Positions 14,323 to 24,557 of a stretch of 47,829 nucleotides of DNA are shown in pieces. The notes under the pieces are model-generated. The model had not been told where the DNA came from and did no database searches. It worked only from the letters and a program-made list of their open reading frames with translations. Both the position numbers and the translations under genes were made by a program. The first letter of the stretch is position 1. Each line of letters opens with the position of its first letter. This DNA is from JBOIBN01 sp050739575 (GTDB taxonomy: Bacteria > Pseudomonadota > Gammaproteobacteria > JAKDMP01): positions 1-47,829 of the forward strand of contig JBOIBN010000009.1 in NCBI GenBank assembly GCA_050739575.1, written 5' to 3'.

Positions 14323-16934
14323 ACCGCAGCCCGCAAACGCAAGCGCCGCTCGGGCGTTACGAACCGGCCGCGCTCGAACGCGACGTGCAGGCGCTGTGGT
14401 CCGAGCACGATGCGTTTCGCGTGCATGAGGACGCGTCGCGGCAGAAGTTCTATTGCCTTTCGATGCTGCCCTATCCGAGCGGAAGGCTGCACGTTGGGCA
14501 CGTGCGCAATTACACCATCGGCGACGTGATCGCCCGTTTCCGGCGCATGCGCGGGGCCAACGTCCTGCAGCCGATCGGCTGGGACGCCTTCGGGCTGCCC
14601 GCCGAGAATGCGGCCATCGAGCGCGGGATGGTGCCGGCCGAATGGACTCGCCGCAACATCGCCGAGATGCGGGAGCAGCTTCAACACATGGGCTTTGCGT
14701 TCGACTGGTCGCGCGAATTCGCCACCTGCGATCCGGAGTACTACCGTTGGGAGCAGTGGTTCTTTGCCCGTCTGTTCGAGAAAGGCCTGGTTTACCGTGC
14801 TAGCGCCACGGTCAACTGGGACCCGGTGGACCAGACCGTACTCGCCAACGAGCAGGTGGTGGATGGGCGCGGCTGGCGTTCGGGTGCACCGGTGGAGCGG
14901 CGCGAAATCCAGCAGTGGTTTTTGAAGATCACGGCGTTTGCCGACGAGCTTTTGAGCGGGCTCGATGCGTTGCCGGGGTGGCCGGACGAAGTCAAGACCA
15001 TGCAGCGCAACTGGATCGGCCGCTCCGAAGGGTTGGACATTCGTTTCGAAATAGCGGGCGAGAACGACAGCCTGCAGGTGTTTACCACCCGTCCCGACAC
15101 CTTGCTGGGCGTGACCTATCTGGCGCTCGCGCCCGAACATCCGCTGGCGCTGCGCGCGGCAAAAAACGATGACGAATTGGCGGCCTTCATCGAGAGTTGC
15201 CGCCTCGGCGGGGTGAGCGAAGCCGAACTCGAAACCCAGGAAAAGCGCGGTATGCCGACGCCGTTCGAGGCGGTGCATCCGTTGAGCGGCGAACGGTTGC
15301 CCGTGTGGGTGGGGAACTTCGTGCTGATGGGCTACGGCACGGGCGCGGTGATGGCGGTGCCGGGCCACGACCGCCGTGATTTCGACTTTGCGCATAAATT
15401 CGACTTGCCGATCCGGCAGGTAGTCGACGTCGAGGGCGAAGAATACGAAAAAGAGGAATGGCGGAGCTGGTACGACGCAAAGGATGAGCGTGCGCGTGTC
15501 GTCAATTCGGGCTTCGGTCTCGACGGGCTAGGTTATCGCGAGGCTTTCGAGCGCGTGCTCGCATTGCTCGGCGCAAAGAACCTGGCCGAGCGCCGTGTTC
15601 AGTACCGGTTGCACGACTGGGGGATTTCGCGCCAGCGTTACTGGGGCTGCCCGATTCCCATTATTCACTGCCCCGATTGCGGTCCCGTAGCCGTGCCCGA
15701 TGAAGACCTGCCGGTGCGCCTGCCCGAGGAGGTGAAATTCCAGGGCGTGGCCTCGCCGCTGAAGACCGATCCCGAGTGGCGCAAGGCGACCTGCCCGCGC
15801 TGCGGTAAACCGGCGGAGCGCGAGACCGACACCTTCGATACGTTTTTCGAATCTTCGTGGTACTTCACCCGTTATACCTCGCCCGGCGCGAATGCGATGG
15901 TGGATGAACGGGCCGCCTACTGGCTGCCTGCGGATCAATACATCGGCGGCGTTGAGCACGCGGTGCTGCATCTGCTCTACGCGCGGTTCTTCTACAAGTG
16001 CATGCGCGACGAAGGCCTCGTGCCGGGCGACGAGCCCTTCACCCGGCTGCTCACGCAGGGCATGGTGGTGGCCGAAACCTTTTACCGTGAGCGCGGGCTG
16101 CCGCGTGAGTGGTTCAATCCCGCTGCGGTGGAAGTGGAACGCGATGCGAAAGGCGCCGCCGTCGCCGCGCGACTGCGTGCGGACGGCGAACCGGTGAAGT
16201 TCGGCGGCATCGAGAAGATGTCCAAATCGAAGAACAACGGCGTCGATCCCGAAGCCCTGGTCGCGCGCTACGGCGCCGATGCCGTGCGCCTGTTTTCGAT
16301 GTTCGCCGCCCCGCCCGAACAATCGCTCGAGTGGTCGAATGCCGGTATCGAAGGCGCCGCGCGTTTCCTGCGCCGGCTGTGGCGGTTGGTAGGTGCACAT
16401 GTTGCGAACGATGTCGTCGGAACGCGGACTGACCTGCAGTCAGCACAGGACTTGCGGCGCAAACTGCACCAGACCGTCGCCAAAGTGACGGACGATTTCG
16501 AACGCCGCTATGCGTTCAACACCGCGGTCGCGGCCGCCATGGAACTCGCGAACGAGATCGCGCGGTTCACGCCCGGCAACGGCGAGGAGCGCGCGCTCGT
16601 CGGCGAGGCTCTTTCGGCGTTGGTACGCCTGCTTGCGCCCGTCGCGCCGCATATCGCCGAGTGCCTGTGGCCCGCGCTCGGCGGGACGGGGCTGGTCATG
16701 GACGCGCCCTGGCCGGAGGCGGATCCGCGGGCGCTTGCGAGCGATACTATCGAGCTTGTCGTGCAGGTTAACGGCCGTCTGCGCGGTCGCGTCCATGTGG
16801 CCGCGGACGCGCCGCGCGAAGAGATCGAGCGGGCCGCACTCGGTGAGGAAAACGTGGCCCGCCATGTCGCGGATCGCCGTGTGCGCCGCCTGATCGTGGT
16901 GCCGGGGAGACTGGTGAATGTGGTTGTTGACTGA
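14319..16934 (+). CDS. leuS: Leucyl-tRNA synthetase
   Basis: An 871-residue class I synthetase, close to the 860 of E. coli. The HIGH motif is HVGH at residues 58-61 within PYPSGRLHVGHVRNYT, and the KMSKS motif is exact at residues 633-637. The CP1 editing domain lies between them, with the usual VFTTRPDTLLGVTYLALAPEHPL segment. A zinc-finger-like pair (IIHCPDCGP and CPRCGKP) is present, as in many bacterial LeuRS proteins. The C terminus carries the tRNA-binding domain ending VNGRLRGRVHV...IVVPGRLVNVVVD. It starts inside the stop of the O-methyltransferase and overlaps lptE by 17 nt. All key parts are intact. Confidence 0.97.
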   Translation: MNRSPQTQAPLGRYEPAALERDVQALWSEHDAFRVHEDASRQKFYCLSMLPYPSGRLHVGHVRNYTIGDVIARFRRMRGANVLQPIGWDAFGLPAENAAIERGMVPAEWTRRNIAEMREQLQHMGFAFDWSREFATCDPEYYRWEQWFFARLFEKGLVYRASATVNWDPVDQTVLANEQVVDGRGWRSGAPVERREIQQWFLKITAFADELLSGLDALPGWPDEVKTMQRNWIGRSEGLDIRFEIAGENDSLQVFTTRPDTLLGVTYLALAPEHPLALRAAKNDDELAAFIESCRLGGVSEAELETQEKRGMPTPFEAVHPLSGERLPVWVGNFVLMGYGTGAVMAVPGHDRRDFDFAHKFDLPIRQVVDVEGEEYEKEEWRSWYDAKDERARVVNSGFGLDGLGYREAFERVLALLGAKNLAERRVQYRLHDWGISRQRYWGCPIPIIHCPDCGPVAVPDEDLPVRLPEEVKFQGVASPLKTDPEWRKATCPRCGKPAERETDTFDTFFESSWYFTRYTSPGANAMVDERAAYWLPADQYIGGVEHAVLHLLYARFFYKCMRDEGLVPGDEPFTRLLTQGMVVAETFYRERGLPREWFNPAAVEVERDAKGAAVAARLRADGEPVKFGGIEKMSKSKNNGVDPEALVARYGADAVRLFSMFAAPPEQSLEWSNAGIEGAARFLRRLWRLVGAHVANDVVGTRTDLQSAQDLRRKLHQTVAKVTDDFERRYAFNTAVAAAMELANEIARFTPGNGEERALVGEALSALVRLLAPVAPHIAECLWPALGGTGLVMDAPWPEADPRALASDTIELVVQVNGRLRGRVHVAADAPREEIERAALGEENVARHVADRRVRRLIVVPGRLVNVVVD

Positions 16935-17472
16935 AAACCGGAGCGCCCGGATTCGACGCTTTGGCAAGCCCGTCGCCGCGGTACTTGTACTGGCCGCGCT
17001 GGCAGCCGGCTGCGGGTTCCAACCTGCGGGCCGGGCGCAGCTTCCCGCGGCGATGCATAGCACCTACATCGACAGTTCGCAGCCCTACGGGGATTTCGAA
17101 AACATGCTGCGCCGTACGCTCGCGCAGAACGGGGTTACGGTTGTGGAGGACCGCGCGCAGGCCAGTGCAGTGCTGCAAATCATGAGGGCGACCAGCACGC
17201 GTCGCGTGCTGGTCGCGGATGTGAACGGCCGGTCCGCGGAATACGTACTGAACTACCGAGTGCGGTTCCAATTACTCGATGGCCGGGGTCAGGAACTGCT
17301 TGCTCCCCAAACCTTGCGTCTGAGCCGCGATTACGCTTACTCGGTGACGGTCGAACTCGGGGTCGCCAACGAAGTAGACCAGGTGCTCGCCAATCTGCAG
17401 CAGGAGGCGACGCGCCTGATCCTGTTTCGGCTCGAAGCGCTGCGGCGCAATGAGGCCGCCACGGAACATTGA
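16918..17472 (+). CDS. lptE: LPS-assembly lipoprotein LptE
   Basis: A 184-residue lipoprotein with a signal peptide ending in LAALAAGC, followed by GFQPAGRAQLPAAM, the typical start of mature LptE. The body matches the LptE pattern (YIDSSQPYGDFENMLRRTLAQNG, RVLVADVNGRSAEYVLNYRVRFQLLD, and the final QQEATRLILFRLEALRR). LptE plugs the LptD barrel and takes part in inserting LPS into the outer leaflet of the outer membrane. It overlaps the end of leuS, the usual arrangement. In most gammaproteobacteria holA follows; here a 206-bp spacer and a beta-oxidation gene follow instead. Confidence 0.93.
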   Translation: MWLLTENRSARIRRFGKPVAAVLVLAALAAGCGFQPAGRAQLPAAMHSTYIDSSQPYGDFENMLRRTLAQNGVTVVEDRAQASAVLQIMRATSTRRVLVADVNGRSAEYVLNYRVRFQLLDGRGQELLAPQTLRLSRDYAYSVTVELGVANEVDQVLANLQQEATRLILFRLEALRRNEAATEH

Positions 17473-17601
17473 CCCGGCCGACCGATGCAACGCTTAAAAT
17501 AATGCAGATTCTGGAAACCCGTTCATGAATCTTCACAGACCGCAAGTCCGGCGCATGTCCAGACCGGTCTCACGCCGAATCAAGCAAACAGGTGCTCGAT
17601 T

Positions 17602-17654
17602 CGTGGTGGTGCCTTTATACACCACGCGGAACCTTTGAATAAATCAGAGGTTCC
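17602..17654 (+). promoter_or_regulatory. Tandem inverted repeats in the leader of the fad operon
   Basis: Two perfect 7-bp inverted repeats lie end to end: CGTGGTG (17602-17608) with CACCACG (17620-17626), and GGAACCT (17628-17634) with AGGTTCC (17648-17654). They stop just before the ribosome site (GGAAGGAG, 17664-17671). They may be operators or an RNA structure controlling access to the start codon. The rest of the 206-bp spacer (17473-17678) shows only a TAAAAT-like box near 17495 and no gene. Confidence 0.4.
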
Positions 17655-17678
17655 TAGGGAAAAGGAAGGAGCATCGAG

Positions 17679-20042
17679 ATGTTTGATCCCAATCGCAAGA
17701 TTCGCCGTGTGGCCGTACTCGGAGCAGGCGTAATGGGCGCGCAGATTGCCGCGCACCTGTCGAGCGCGGGGCTGCCGGTGCTGCTCTTCGACCTGACCGG
17801 AAAGAACGATCCCAACGGCGTCGTCAAGGACGCGCTCAAACGTCTCGGCAAGCTCAAGCCGAGCCCGTTGGCTTCCTCGCAGACGCTTGCCGGCATCACG
17901 CCCTGCAACTACGATCATGACCTCGAACGTCTGCGCGTGTGCGACCTCATCGTCGAGGCGGTGGTGGAACGCCTCGATCTGAAACAATCCCTCTACGAAA
18001 AGGTGGGACCGCACGTGCACGAGGACGCTTTGTTCGCGACCAACACGTCCGGCATTTCCATCGGCGAGCTTGCCGAGGCTCTGCCCAAGGCGTTGCGCCC
18101 GCGGTTTTGCGGCGTGCATTTTTTCAATCCGCCGCGCTACATGCATCTGGTCGAACTGGTACCGCATGCGGGGACCGATGGCGCCGTGCTCGACCGTCTC
18201 GAAGGCTTCCTTACCACCGTACTCGGCAAGGGCGTCGTGCGCGCCAAGGACACGCCGAATTTCATTGGCAACCGCATCGGTGTGTTTGCCATTCTTGCCG
18301 TGCTGCATCATGCCGAACGCCTGAAACTGCCGCTCGACCTGGTGGACCGGCTCACTGGTCCGGGCATCGGCCGTCCCAAGAGCGCGACGCTGCGTACCTC
18401 AGACGTGGTCGGGCTCGACACCATGAAGCATGTGGTGGACAACCTCGCCGAAACGCTGGGCGACGATCCCTGGCACGGCTATTTTAAGTTGCCCGCGTGG
18501 CTGGAAGCGCTTATCGAGAAGGGAGCGCTGGGGCAGAAGAGTGGTGCCGGCATCTATCGCAAGGGCAAGGGCGGCATCGAGGTGATCGATCCCGCGAAGG
18601 GCGATTATCGTCCGGTGAAGTCCGCGCTCACCGACGAGATGCGTGCCTTTCTCAAGGAACGCGATCCCCAAAAGAAATATGCGATGCTGAAGGACATCGA
18701 TCACCCGCAGGCCGACTTCCTGCATTCGGTGTTTCGCGATCTGCTCCACTACAGCGCCTACCTGCTGGGCGAGATCGCGCACAGTGCGCGCGACGTGGAT
18801 TTCGCGATGCGCTGGGGCTACGGCTGGCAGCTCGGGCCGTTCGAGACCTGGCAGGCGATCGGCTGGAAGGAACTGGCCGCGGATCTAGAACAAACCATCG
18901 CCGACGGCAAGACCATGAGCACGGCGAAGCTTCCCGCGTGGGTAAAGGAACGCGATGCGGTGCATACGCCGGAGGGTTCGTGGGATGCCGCCTCCGGCAA
19001 GCTCGCACCGTTCTCCTCGCACCCCGTCTACAAACGCCAGGTATTCCGTGAACGGGTTGTGGGCGAGCCCGCGCCCAAGTTCGACACGTTGTATGAAAAC
19101 GAGGGTGTGCGCTTGTGGGATCTCGGCGACGGCGTGGCCGTGCTTTCTTTCAAGAGCAAGGGGCACACCGTGGGGCCTGCCGTGCTCAGCGGCGTGAAGG
19201 AAGCCCTGAAACAGGCCGAACGTGACGCGAAAGCGCTCGTGATCTGGCAGGACTCGGAACCGTTCTCCTACGGCGCGAACCTGAAGGAAATCGGCGAAGG
19301 CGTCGCCGCCGGGACGCTCGATCCGGCGCGCATGATCGAGGATTTCCAGCGCACGGCGCTTTCGCTGCGCTACTCGGCGCTGCCGACGGTGGCCGCCGTA
19401 CGCGGCATGGCGCTCGGCGGCGGCTGCGAATTCGTGCTCCACTGCGACCGCGTCGTGGCCGCGCTGGAAAGCTATATCGGTTTGGTCGAAGCCGGCGTCG
19501 GCCTGGTTCCCGCCGGCGGCGGTACCAAGGAATTCGCACTGCGTGCCGTCGAAGAAACGGGGCCCGGCTGGTTGTTCGACCGTTTGGCCAAGCGCTTTGA
19601 GTTGATCGGTCTCGCCAAGGTGGCGTCGAGCGCCCAGGAAGCGAAGGAATTTGGTTTCCTGCGGGCAAGTGATGGCGTCGTGTTTCACAAGAATGAGCTG
19701 CTGTATGTGGCTAAAGCCCAAGCCTTGGCTCTGTACGAATCGGGTTACCGGCCGCCGCGCGAGCCAGCGGCCATCCCGGTCATGGGCCGCACCGGCATCG
19801 CCAACATCAAGGCACAACTCGTCAACATGCTCGAGGGCGGCTACATTTCGGAATACGATTTCGAACTCGGTGCCCGCATCGCCGACATCCTGTGCGGCGG
19901 CGAAGTGGACGAAGGCGAGCGCGTGAGCGAGAACTATCTGCTGGCGCTGGAGCGCAAGCACTTCCTCGCATTGTTGCAGCAGGACAAGACGCGTGCGCGC
20001 ATCGAGCACACGCTGAAAACCGGCAAGCCGCTCAGAAATTAA
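17679..20042 (+). CDS. fadN: 3-hydroxyacyl-CoA dehydrogenase/enoyl-CoA hydratase (FadN type)
   Basis: A 787-residue bifunctional beta-oxidation enzyme. The dehydrogenase half comes first: the NAD site VAVLGAGVMGAQIA (Gly15, Gly17, Gly20), FCGVHFFNPPRYMHLVELV with the catalytic His and Glu, and KDTPNFIGNRIGVF. The hydratase/crotonase half follows from about residue 470, with the oxyanion segments SYGANLKEIGEG and MALGGGCEFVLHCDR and the glutamate region GLVEAGVGLVPAGGG. This domain order is that of Bacillus FadN and is the reverse of E. coli FadB. It hydrates enoyl-CoA and oxidises the product to 3-ketoacyl-CoA. A strong ribosome site precedes the ATG. The thiolase gene follows after 11 nt, so the two form the rest of the cycle together. 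Confidence 0.92.
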   Translation: MFDPNRKIRRVAVLGAGVMGAQIAAHLSSAGLPVLLFDLTGKNDPNGVVKDALKRLGKLKPSPLASSQTLAGITPCNYDHDLERLRVCDLIVEAVVERLDLKQSLYEKVGPHVHEDALFATNTSGISIGELAEALPKALRPRFCGVHFFNPPRYMHLVELVPHAGTDGAVLDRLEGFLTTVLGKGVVRAKDTPNFIGNRIGVFAILAVLHHAERLKLPLDLVDRLTGPGIGRPKSATLRTSDVVGLDTMKHVVDNLAETLGDDPWHGYFKLPAWLEALIEKGALGQKSGAGIYRKGKGGIEVIDPAKGDYRPVKSALTDEMRAFLKERDPQKKYAMLKDIDHPQADFLHSVFRDLLHYSAYLLGEIAHSARDVDFAMRWGYGWQLGPFETWQAIGWKELAADLEQTIADGKTMSTAKLPAWVKERDAVHTPEGSWDAASGKLAPFSSHPVYKRQVFRERVVGEPAPKFDTLYENEGVRLWDLGDGVAVLSFKSKGHTVGPAVLSGVKEALKQAERDAKALVIWQDSEPFSYGANLKEIGEGVAAGTLDPARMIEDFQRTALSLRYSALPTVAAVRGMALGGGCEFVLHCDRVVAALESYIGLVEAGVGLVPAGGGTKEFALRAVEETGPGWLFDRLAKRFELIGLAKVASSAQEAKEFGFLRASDGVVFHKNELLYVAKAQALALYESGYRPPREPAAIPVMGRTGIANIKAQLVNMLEGGYISEYDFELGARIADILCGGEVDEGERVSENYLLALERKHFLALLQQDKTRARIEHTLKTGKPLRN

Positions 20043-20053
20043 AGGAGAGAGAC

Positions 20054-21250
<1,197 letters not shown>

Positions 21251-21320
21251 TGATTTCTTTTGCGATAACCCGCCAATCCGGTAGCTCATGCGCCGGATAC
21301 CGGCTCGGGAATTCCGCAGC

Positions 21321-22202
21321 ATGAGCCGCCGCAAGGGCATCATTCTTGCCGGCGGGACCGGCACGCGCCTTTATCCGATCACCCGCGGCATGAGCAAGCA
21401 ACTGATGCCCGTCTATGACAAGCCGCTGATCTATTACCCGCTCACGACGTTGATGCGCGCCGGCATCCGCGAGATTCTCATAATCTCGACGCCGCAGGAT
21501 CTGCCCGCCTTCCGGCGTTTGCTCGGCGACGGCAGCCAGTGGGGGCTCGCGTTCGAGTATGCCGAGCAGCCGCGGCCCGAAGGACTCGCCCAGGCCTTCC
21601 TGATCGGCGAGGAATTTATCGGCGATTCTCCGGTTGCCCTGGTGCTGGGCGACAACCTCTTTCACGGCGAGGGCTTGCAAGCGCAGCTTGATAAGGCGGC
21701 GAAGCGCATGCGGGGCGCGACGGTATTCGCCTATCGGGTCGGCGAGCCCGAGCACTACGGTGTCGTGAGTTTCGATGCCGAGGGGCGTGCGACCGCGATC
21801 GAGGAAAAGCCGCAACATCCAAGTTCGCACTATGCGGTGACGGGACTGTATTTTTACGACAACAAGGTGGTGGAGATCGCGCGTGGAATCAAACCCTCGG
21901 CCCGCGGCGAACTCGAGATCACCGACGTCAACCGCCTGTATCTGGAACGGGGCGAGTTGGTCGTCAATGTCATGGGACGCGGTATCGCGTGGCTGGATAC
22001 GGGTACGCACCATGCCCTTTTGCAGGCTGCGAATTTCATCGAGACCATACAGAACCGGCAGGGACTGCTCGTCGCTTGTCCGGAGGAAATTGCCTTTCGG
22101 CAGAGCTTAATCGAACGCGAAGCGCTGCGTGCCTTGGCGCGTCCGCTCGCTAAGACGAGCTATGGCAAATACCTGCTCCAGCTGGCCAAAGACGATTCCT
22201 GA
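21321..22202 (+). CDS. rmlA: Glucose-1-phosphate thymidylyltransferase
   Basis: RmlA makes dTDP-glucose from glucose 1-phosphate and dTTP, the first step to dTDP-rhamnose. The signature KGIILAGGTGTRLYPIT followed by GMSKQLMPVYDKPLIYYPL is exact. Also present are LVLGDNLFHG, EEKPQHPSSHYAVTGLYFYD and GRGIAWLDTGTH. From the ATG at 21321 it has 293 residues, matching E. coli RmlA; an earlier in-frame ATG at 21288 would add an odd 11-residue tail. No rmlB, rmlC or rmlD lies nearby, so the gene is solitary. It lies between the fad operon and rnpB and may feed LPS or the glycan made by the GT4 cassette. Confidence 0.93.
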   Translation: MSRRKGIILAGGTGTRLYPITRGMSKQLMPVYDKPLIYYPLTTLMRAGIREILIISTPQDLPAFRRLLGDGSQWGLAFEYAEQPRPEGLAQAFLIGEEFIGDSPVALVLGDNLFHGEGLQAQLDKAAKRMRGATVFAYRVGEPEHYGVVSFDAEGRATAIEEKPQHPSSHYAVTGLYFYDNKVVEIARGIKPSARGELEITDVNRLYLERGELVVNVMGRGIAWLDTGTHHALLQAANFIETIQNRQGLLVACPEEIAFRQSLIEREALRALARPLAKTSYGKYLLQLAKDDS

Positions 22203-22239
22203 CCCGGCCGGCCGCCGCCGGGGAGTTATATCATCGGCG

Positions 22240-22245
22240 TAAAAT
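22240..22245 (+). promoter_or_regulatory. Candidate -10 box of rnpB
   Basis: TAAAAT lies 6 nt before the first base of the P1 stem of the RNase P RNA, the right distance for a -10 element. The -35 region is G+C-rich and has no good hexamer. Confidence 0.4.
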
Positions 22246-22251
22246 GACAGC

Positions 22252-22620
<369 letters not shown>

Positions 22621-22632
22621 ACCTGAATCATC

Positions 22633-22659
22633 CCGGCAGCGCAAATTCAGCACTGCCGG
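22633..22659 (+). terminator. Hairpin just past rnpB
   Basis: CCGGCAG (22633-22639) pairs with CTGCCGG (22653-22659) around a 13-nt loop, 12 nt after the end of the RNA. It may end or protect the rnpB transcript, but no T-tract follows. The stretch from 22660 to 22845 shows no gene or other signal. Confidence 0.4.
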
Positions 22660-22845
22660 TTAGCGCGGCCCACTCTTGACTGCTGTCAGCGCCGATTTCT
22701 CGGCCACGACCTTGTGGGAAAAAATTTCTGTACCTGCTCGGCAACTTTCGATGCCAAGATATTGATTACTCAAGAACGACCTTGAATCCTCTCCGGTCTG
22801 GCCCAGTGAATCTGCCGGGAACCCGACGTAAAGCCCCGATTCCCC

Positions 22846-22875
22846 TTGACTTTTCAAAAAATTAGCACCTATAGT
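22846..22875 (+). promoter_or_regulatory. Main dcw cluster promoter (PmraZ)
   Basis: A sigma70-type promoter: TTGACT (22846-22851), an 18-nt spacer, and TATAGT (22870-22875). Transcription would start near 22882, right at the first MraZ box. It is the only good promoter seen ahead of the cluster, and the following genes are nearly gap-free to murC. Confidence 0.75.
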
Positions 22876-22883
22876 GTCACTCG

Positions 22884-22909
22884 GTGGGACAAAGTGGGAA
22901 TCAATGGGA
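22884..22909 (+). promoter_or_regulatory. MraZ operator: three TGGG boxes 10 bp apart
   Basis: TGGG(A) occurs at 22885, 22895 and 22905, each exactly 10 bp after the last, and the first two are preceded by G (GTGGGA). MraZ of E. coli is known to repress its own promoter by binding such tandem TGGG repeats on one face of the helix. The boxes overlap the predicted start of transcription, so binding would block it. This predicts autorepression of the dcw cluster. Confidence 0.8.
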
Positions 22910-22920
22910 GAGCGGCCCTG

Positions 22921-23373
22921 ATGTTCCGCGGCTTAAACCAGGTCAGCCTCGACGCCAAGGGACGTCTCGCGATTCCCGCGCGTTACCGCGCCCCGCTCGC
23001 CGAGTCGGCGGGCGGGGCGCTTGTCGCGACCGTGGACCGCGACCACTGTCTGCTGCTTTACCCGCAGCCGCGCTGGGAAGAAATCGAACGGGAACTGGTG
23101 GGTCTGCCCAGCCTGCAAGCGGGGTCGCGTGCCATCCAGCGGATGTTGCTCGGCTATGCCACCGACATGCAGATGGATGGCCACGGCCGGATTCTTCTGT
23201 CGCCGGCGCTGCGCGAGTATGCCGAACTCGATCACAAGGTCGTGATGATCGGTCAAGGAAACCGGTTCGAACTGTGGAGCGAAGCGCGCTGGGACGAGGT
23301 CCGCCGGCAATGGGCGGCAGGCGTCGGCATGGGCGGGGACGGCTCCGATGCGCTCGCACGGATTTCGCTCTAG
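22921..23373 (+). CDS. mraZ: Transcriptional regulator MraZ
   Basis: A 150-residue DNA-binding protein with two AbrB-like swapped-hairpin repeats: MFRGLNQVSLDAKGRLAIPARYR and the second ATDMQMDGHGRILLSPALREYA. Both carry the DxxGR signature. I place the start at the ATG at 22921, as in the family, not at a TTG further upstream, because the upstream codons would include the operator boxes. It is the first gene of the cluster and sits directly behind its own predicted binding sites. In E. coli the protein forms a ring and represses the dcw genes when in excess. Confidence 0.95.
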   Translation: MFRGLNQVSLDAKGRLAIPARYRAPLAESAGGALVATVDRDHCLLLYPQPRWEEIERELVGLPSLQAGSRAIQRMLLGYATDMQMDGHGRILLSPALREYAELDHKVVMIGQGNRFELWSEARWDEVRRQWAAGVGMGGDGSDALARISL

Positions 23374-23397
23374 CGGCCGGTGACGGATGAACGACGA

Positions 23398-24273
23398 ATG
23401 CACGTACCGGTACTCGCGTCCGAGGTGCTCGAATGGCTGGCGCCGCGGCCCGCCGGCGTTTACGTCGATGCTACCTATGGGCGCGGCGGGCACAGTGCGG
23501 ACATACTCGCGGGGCTCGGCCCCGCGGGGAAGCTGCTCGCCATCGATCGCGATCCCCGGGCGCGTGACGATGCCGAGCGCCTTGCCGGCGACGCCCGGTT
23601 CGAATTCGTACACGCGCCCTTCTCGCAACTCGGCGCATGTCTCGCCGTGCGCGATCTCGTCGGCCGCGTGGCCGGGCTGCTGTTCGATCTCGGGGTTTCT
23701 TCGCCGCAATTGGAAGATTCCACGCGTGGGTTCAGCTTCGAGCATGAGGGGCCGCTCGATATGCGCATGGATCCGGGTGTCGGGCCAAGCGTTGCCGAGT
23801 GGCTCGCGCGCGCGCCGGAACAGGAGATTGCGGACGTGATTTTCCGCTACGGTGAGGAGCGCTACAGCCGGCGGATCGCAAGGGCGATTGCCGCGCGTCG
23901 GCGCGAACATGCCTTGGCGACGACCACGGAGCTTGCACAATTGATCGCGCGCGCCGTGCCCCGCCGCGGACGGCTGCATCCGGCCACGCGCAGCTTCCAG
24001 GCGTTGCGCATCCACATCAACGCCGAACTCGAGGAATTGCGCACCGCACTGGCGGCGAGTCCTGAGCTGCTCGCGCCCGGTGGACGCCTGCTCGTCATCA
24101 GTTTCCATTCGCTGGAAGACCGGATTGTCAAGCATTTCATGCGCGATGCCGCGCATGCGGAGCCTCCGCGCCTGAAACTCGTCACGCGTTTGCTGCGCCC
24201 TACGCTCGAGGAAACGGCGCGCAACCCACGCGCGCGCAGCGCCCGCCTGCGCGTCGCGGAGCGACCCGCGTGA
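23398..24273 (+). CDS. rsmH: 16S rRNA (cytosine1402-N4)-methyltransferase
   Basis: RsmH (MraW) methylates N4 of C1402 in the ribosomal P site. Motif I is VYVDATYGRGGHSADIL. GLLFDLGVSSPQLED, RGFSFEHEGPLDMRMD and the final VISFHSLEDRIVKHFMR are all family signatures. I choose ATG 23398, with GGATGA 7 nt before it, giving 291 residues. A GTG at 23380 would add six residues (MTDERR) and would bring the length closer to some relatives, but it has no good ribosome site. The stop overlaps the ftsL start (GTGA). Confidence 0.95.
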   Translation: MHVPVLASEVLEWLAPRPAGVYVDATYGRGGHSADILAGLGPAGKLLAIDRDPRARDDAERLAGDARFEFVHAPFSQLGACLAVRDLVGRVAGLLFDLGVSSPQLEDSTRGFSFEHEGPLDMRMDPGVGPSVAEWLARAPEQEIADVIFRYGEERYSRRIARAIAARRREHALATTTELAQLIARAVPRRGRLHPATRSFQALRIHINAELEELRTALAASPELLAPGGRLLVISFHSLEDRIVKHFMRDAAHAEPPRLKLVTRLLRPTLEETARNPRARSARLRVAERPA

Positions 24274-24557
24274 GTATGACGCCGCGGTCCCGGCGTCCGC
24301 CCCTTGTCATTATCGTGCTGGCGGCATTGATCGTCTTTTGCAACGCGCTCGCGGTCGTGTATTCCGCGGCGCGCAACCGCGGCTTGTTTGCCGAGCTCGA
24401 CTCCTTGAGCGACCGGCACGAAGCGCTGCTAGCGCGTAGCGGTCAGCTCGAACTCGAGGAGTGGACGCTCGCGGCGCATGTTCGCGTGGCGGATATCGCG
24501 AAGAACAAACTCGACATGCAGCCGCCGAAGACGGTGCGTATCGTGGAGGTGCGGTGA
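24270..24557 (+). CDS. ftsL: Cell division protein FtsL
   Basis: A small bitopic divisome protein of 95 residues. A short cytoplasmic N terminus (MSMTPRSRRPP) is followed by one membrane helix (residues about 12-33) and a periplasmic leucine-zipper-like coiled coil (LFAELDSLSDRHEALLARSGQL). The end, HVRVADIAKNKLDMQPP, is the most conserved part of gammaproteobacterial FtsL. It forms the FtsQLB complex that activates FtsWI. It starts with GTG overlapping the rsmH stop and ends overlapping the ftsI start, both as GTGA. Confidence 0.9.
   Translation: MSMTPRSRRPPLVIIVLAALIVFCNALAVVYSAARNRGLFAELDSLSDRHEALLARSGQLELEEWTLAAHVRVADIAKNKLDMQPPKTVRIVEVR

Noticed and set aside
14300..16950. Possible leuS frame damage, since several overlapping frames are open
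   Set aside because: The 871-residue frame is continuous and has exact HVGH and KMSKS motifs.
17514..17525. GAAAC-CC-GTTCA as a possible PsrA or FadR site before fadN
   Set aside because: Only one half matches the PsrA-type consensus, and the site lies far upstream of the ribosome site, so I did not list it as an operator.
22660..22857. A 65-codon minus-strand frame between rnpB and mraZ
   Set aside because: It covers the mraZ promoter, has no ribosome site and no family likeness.
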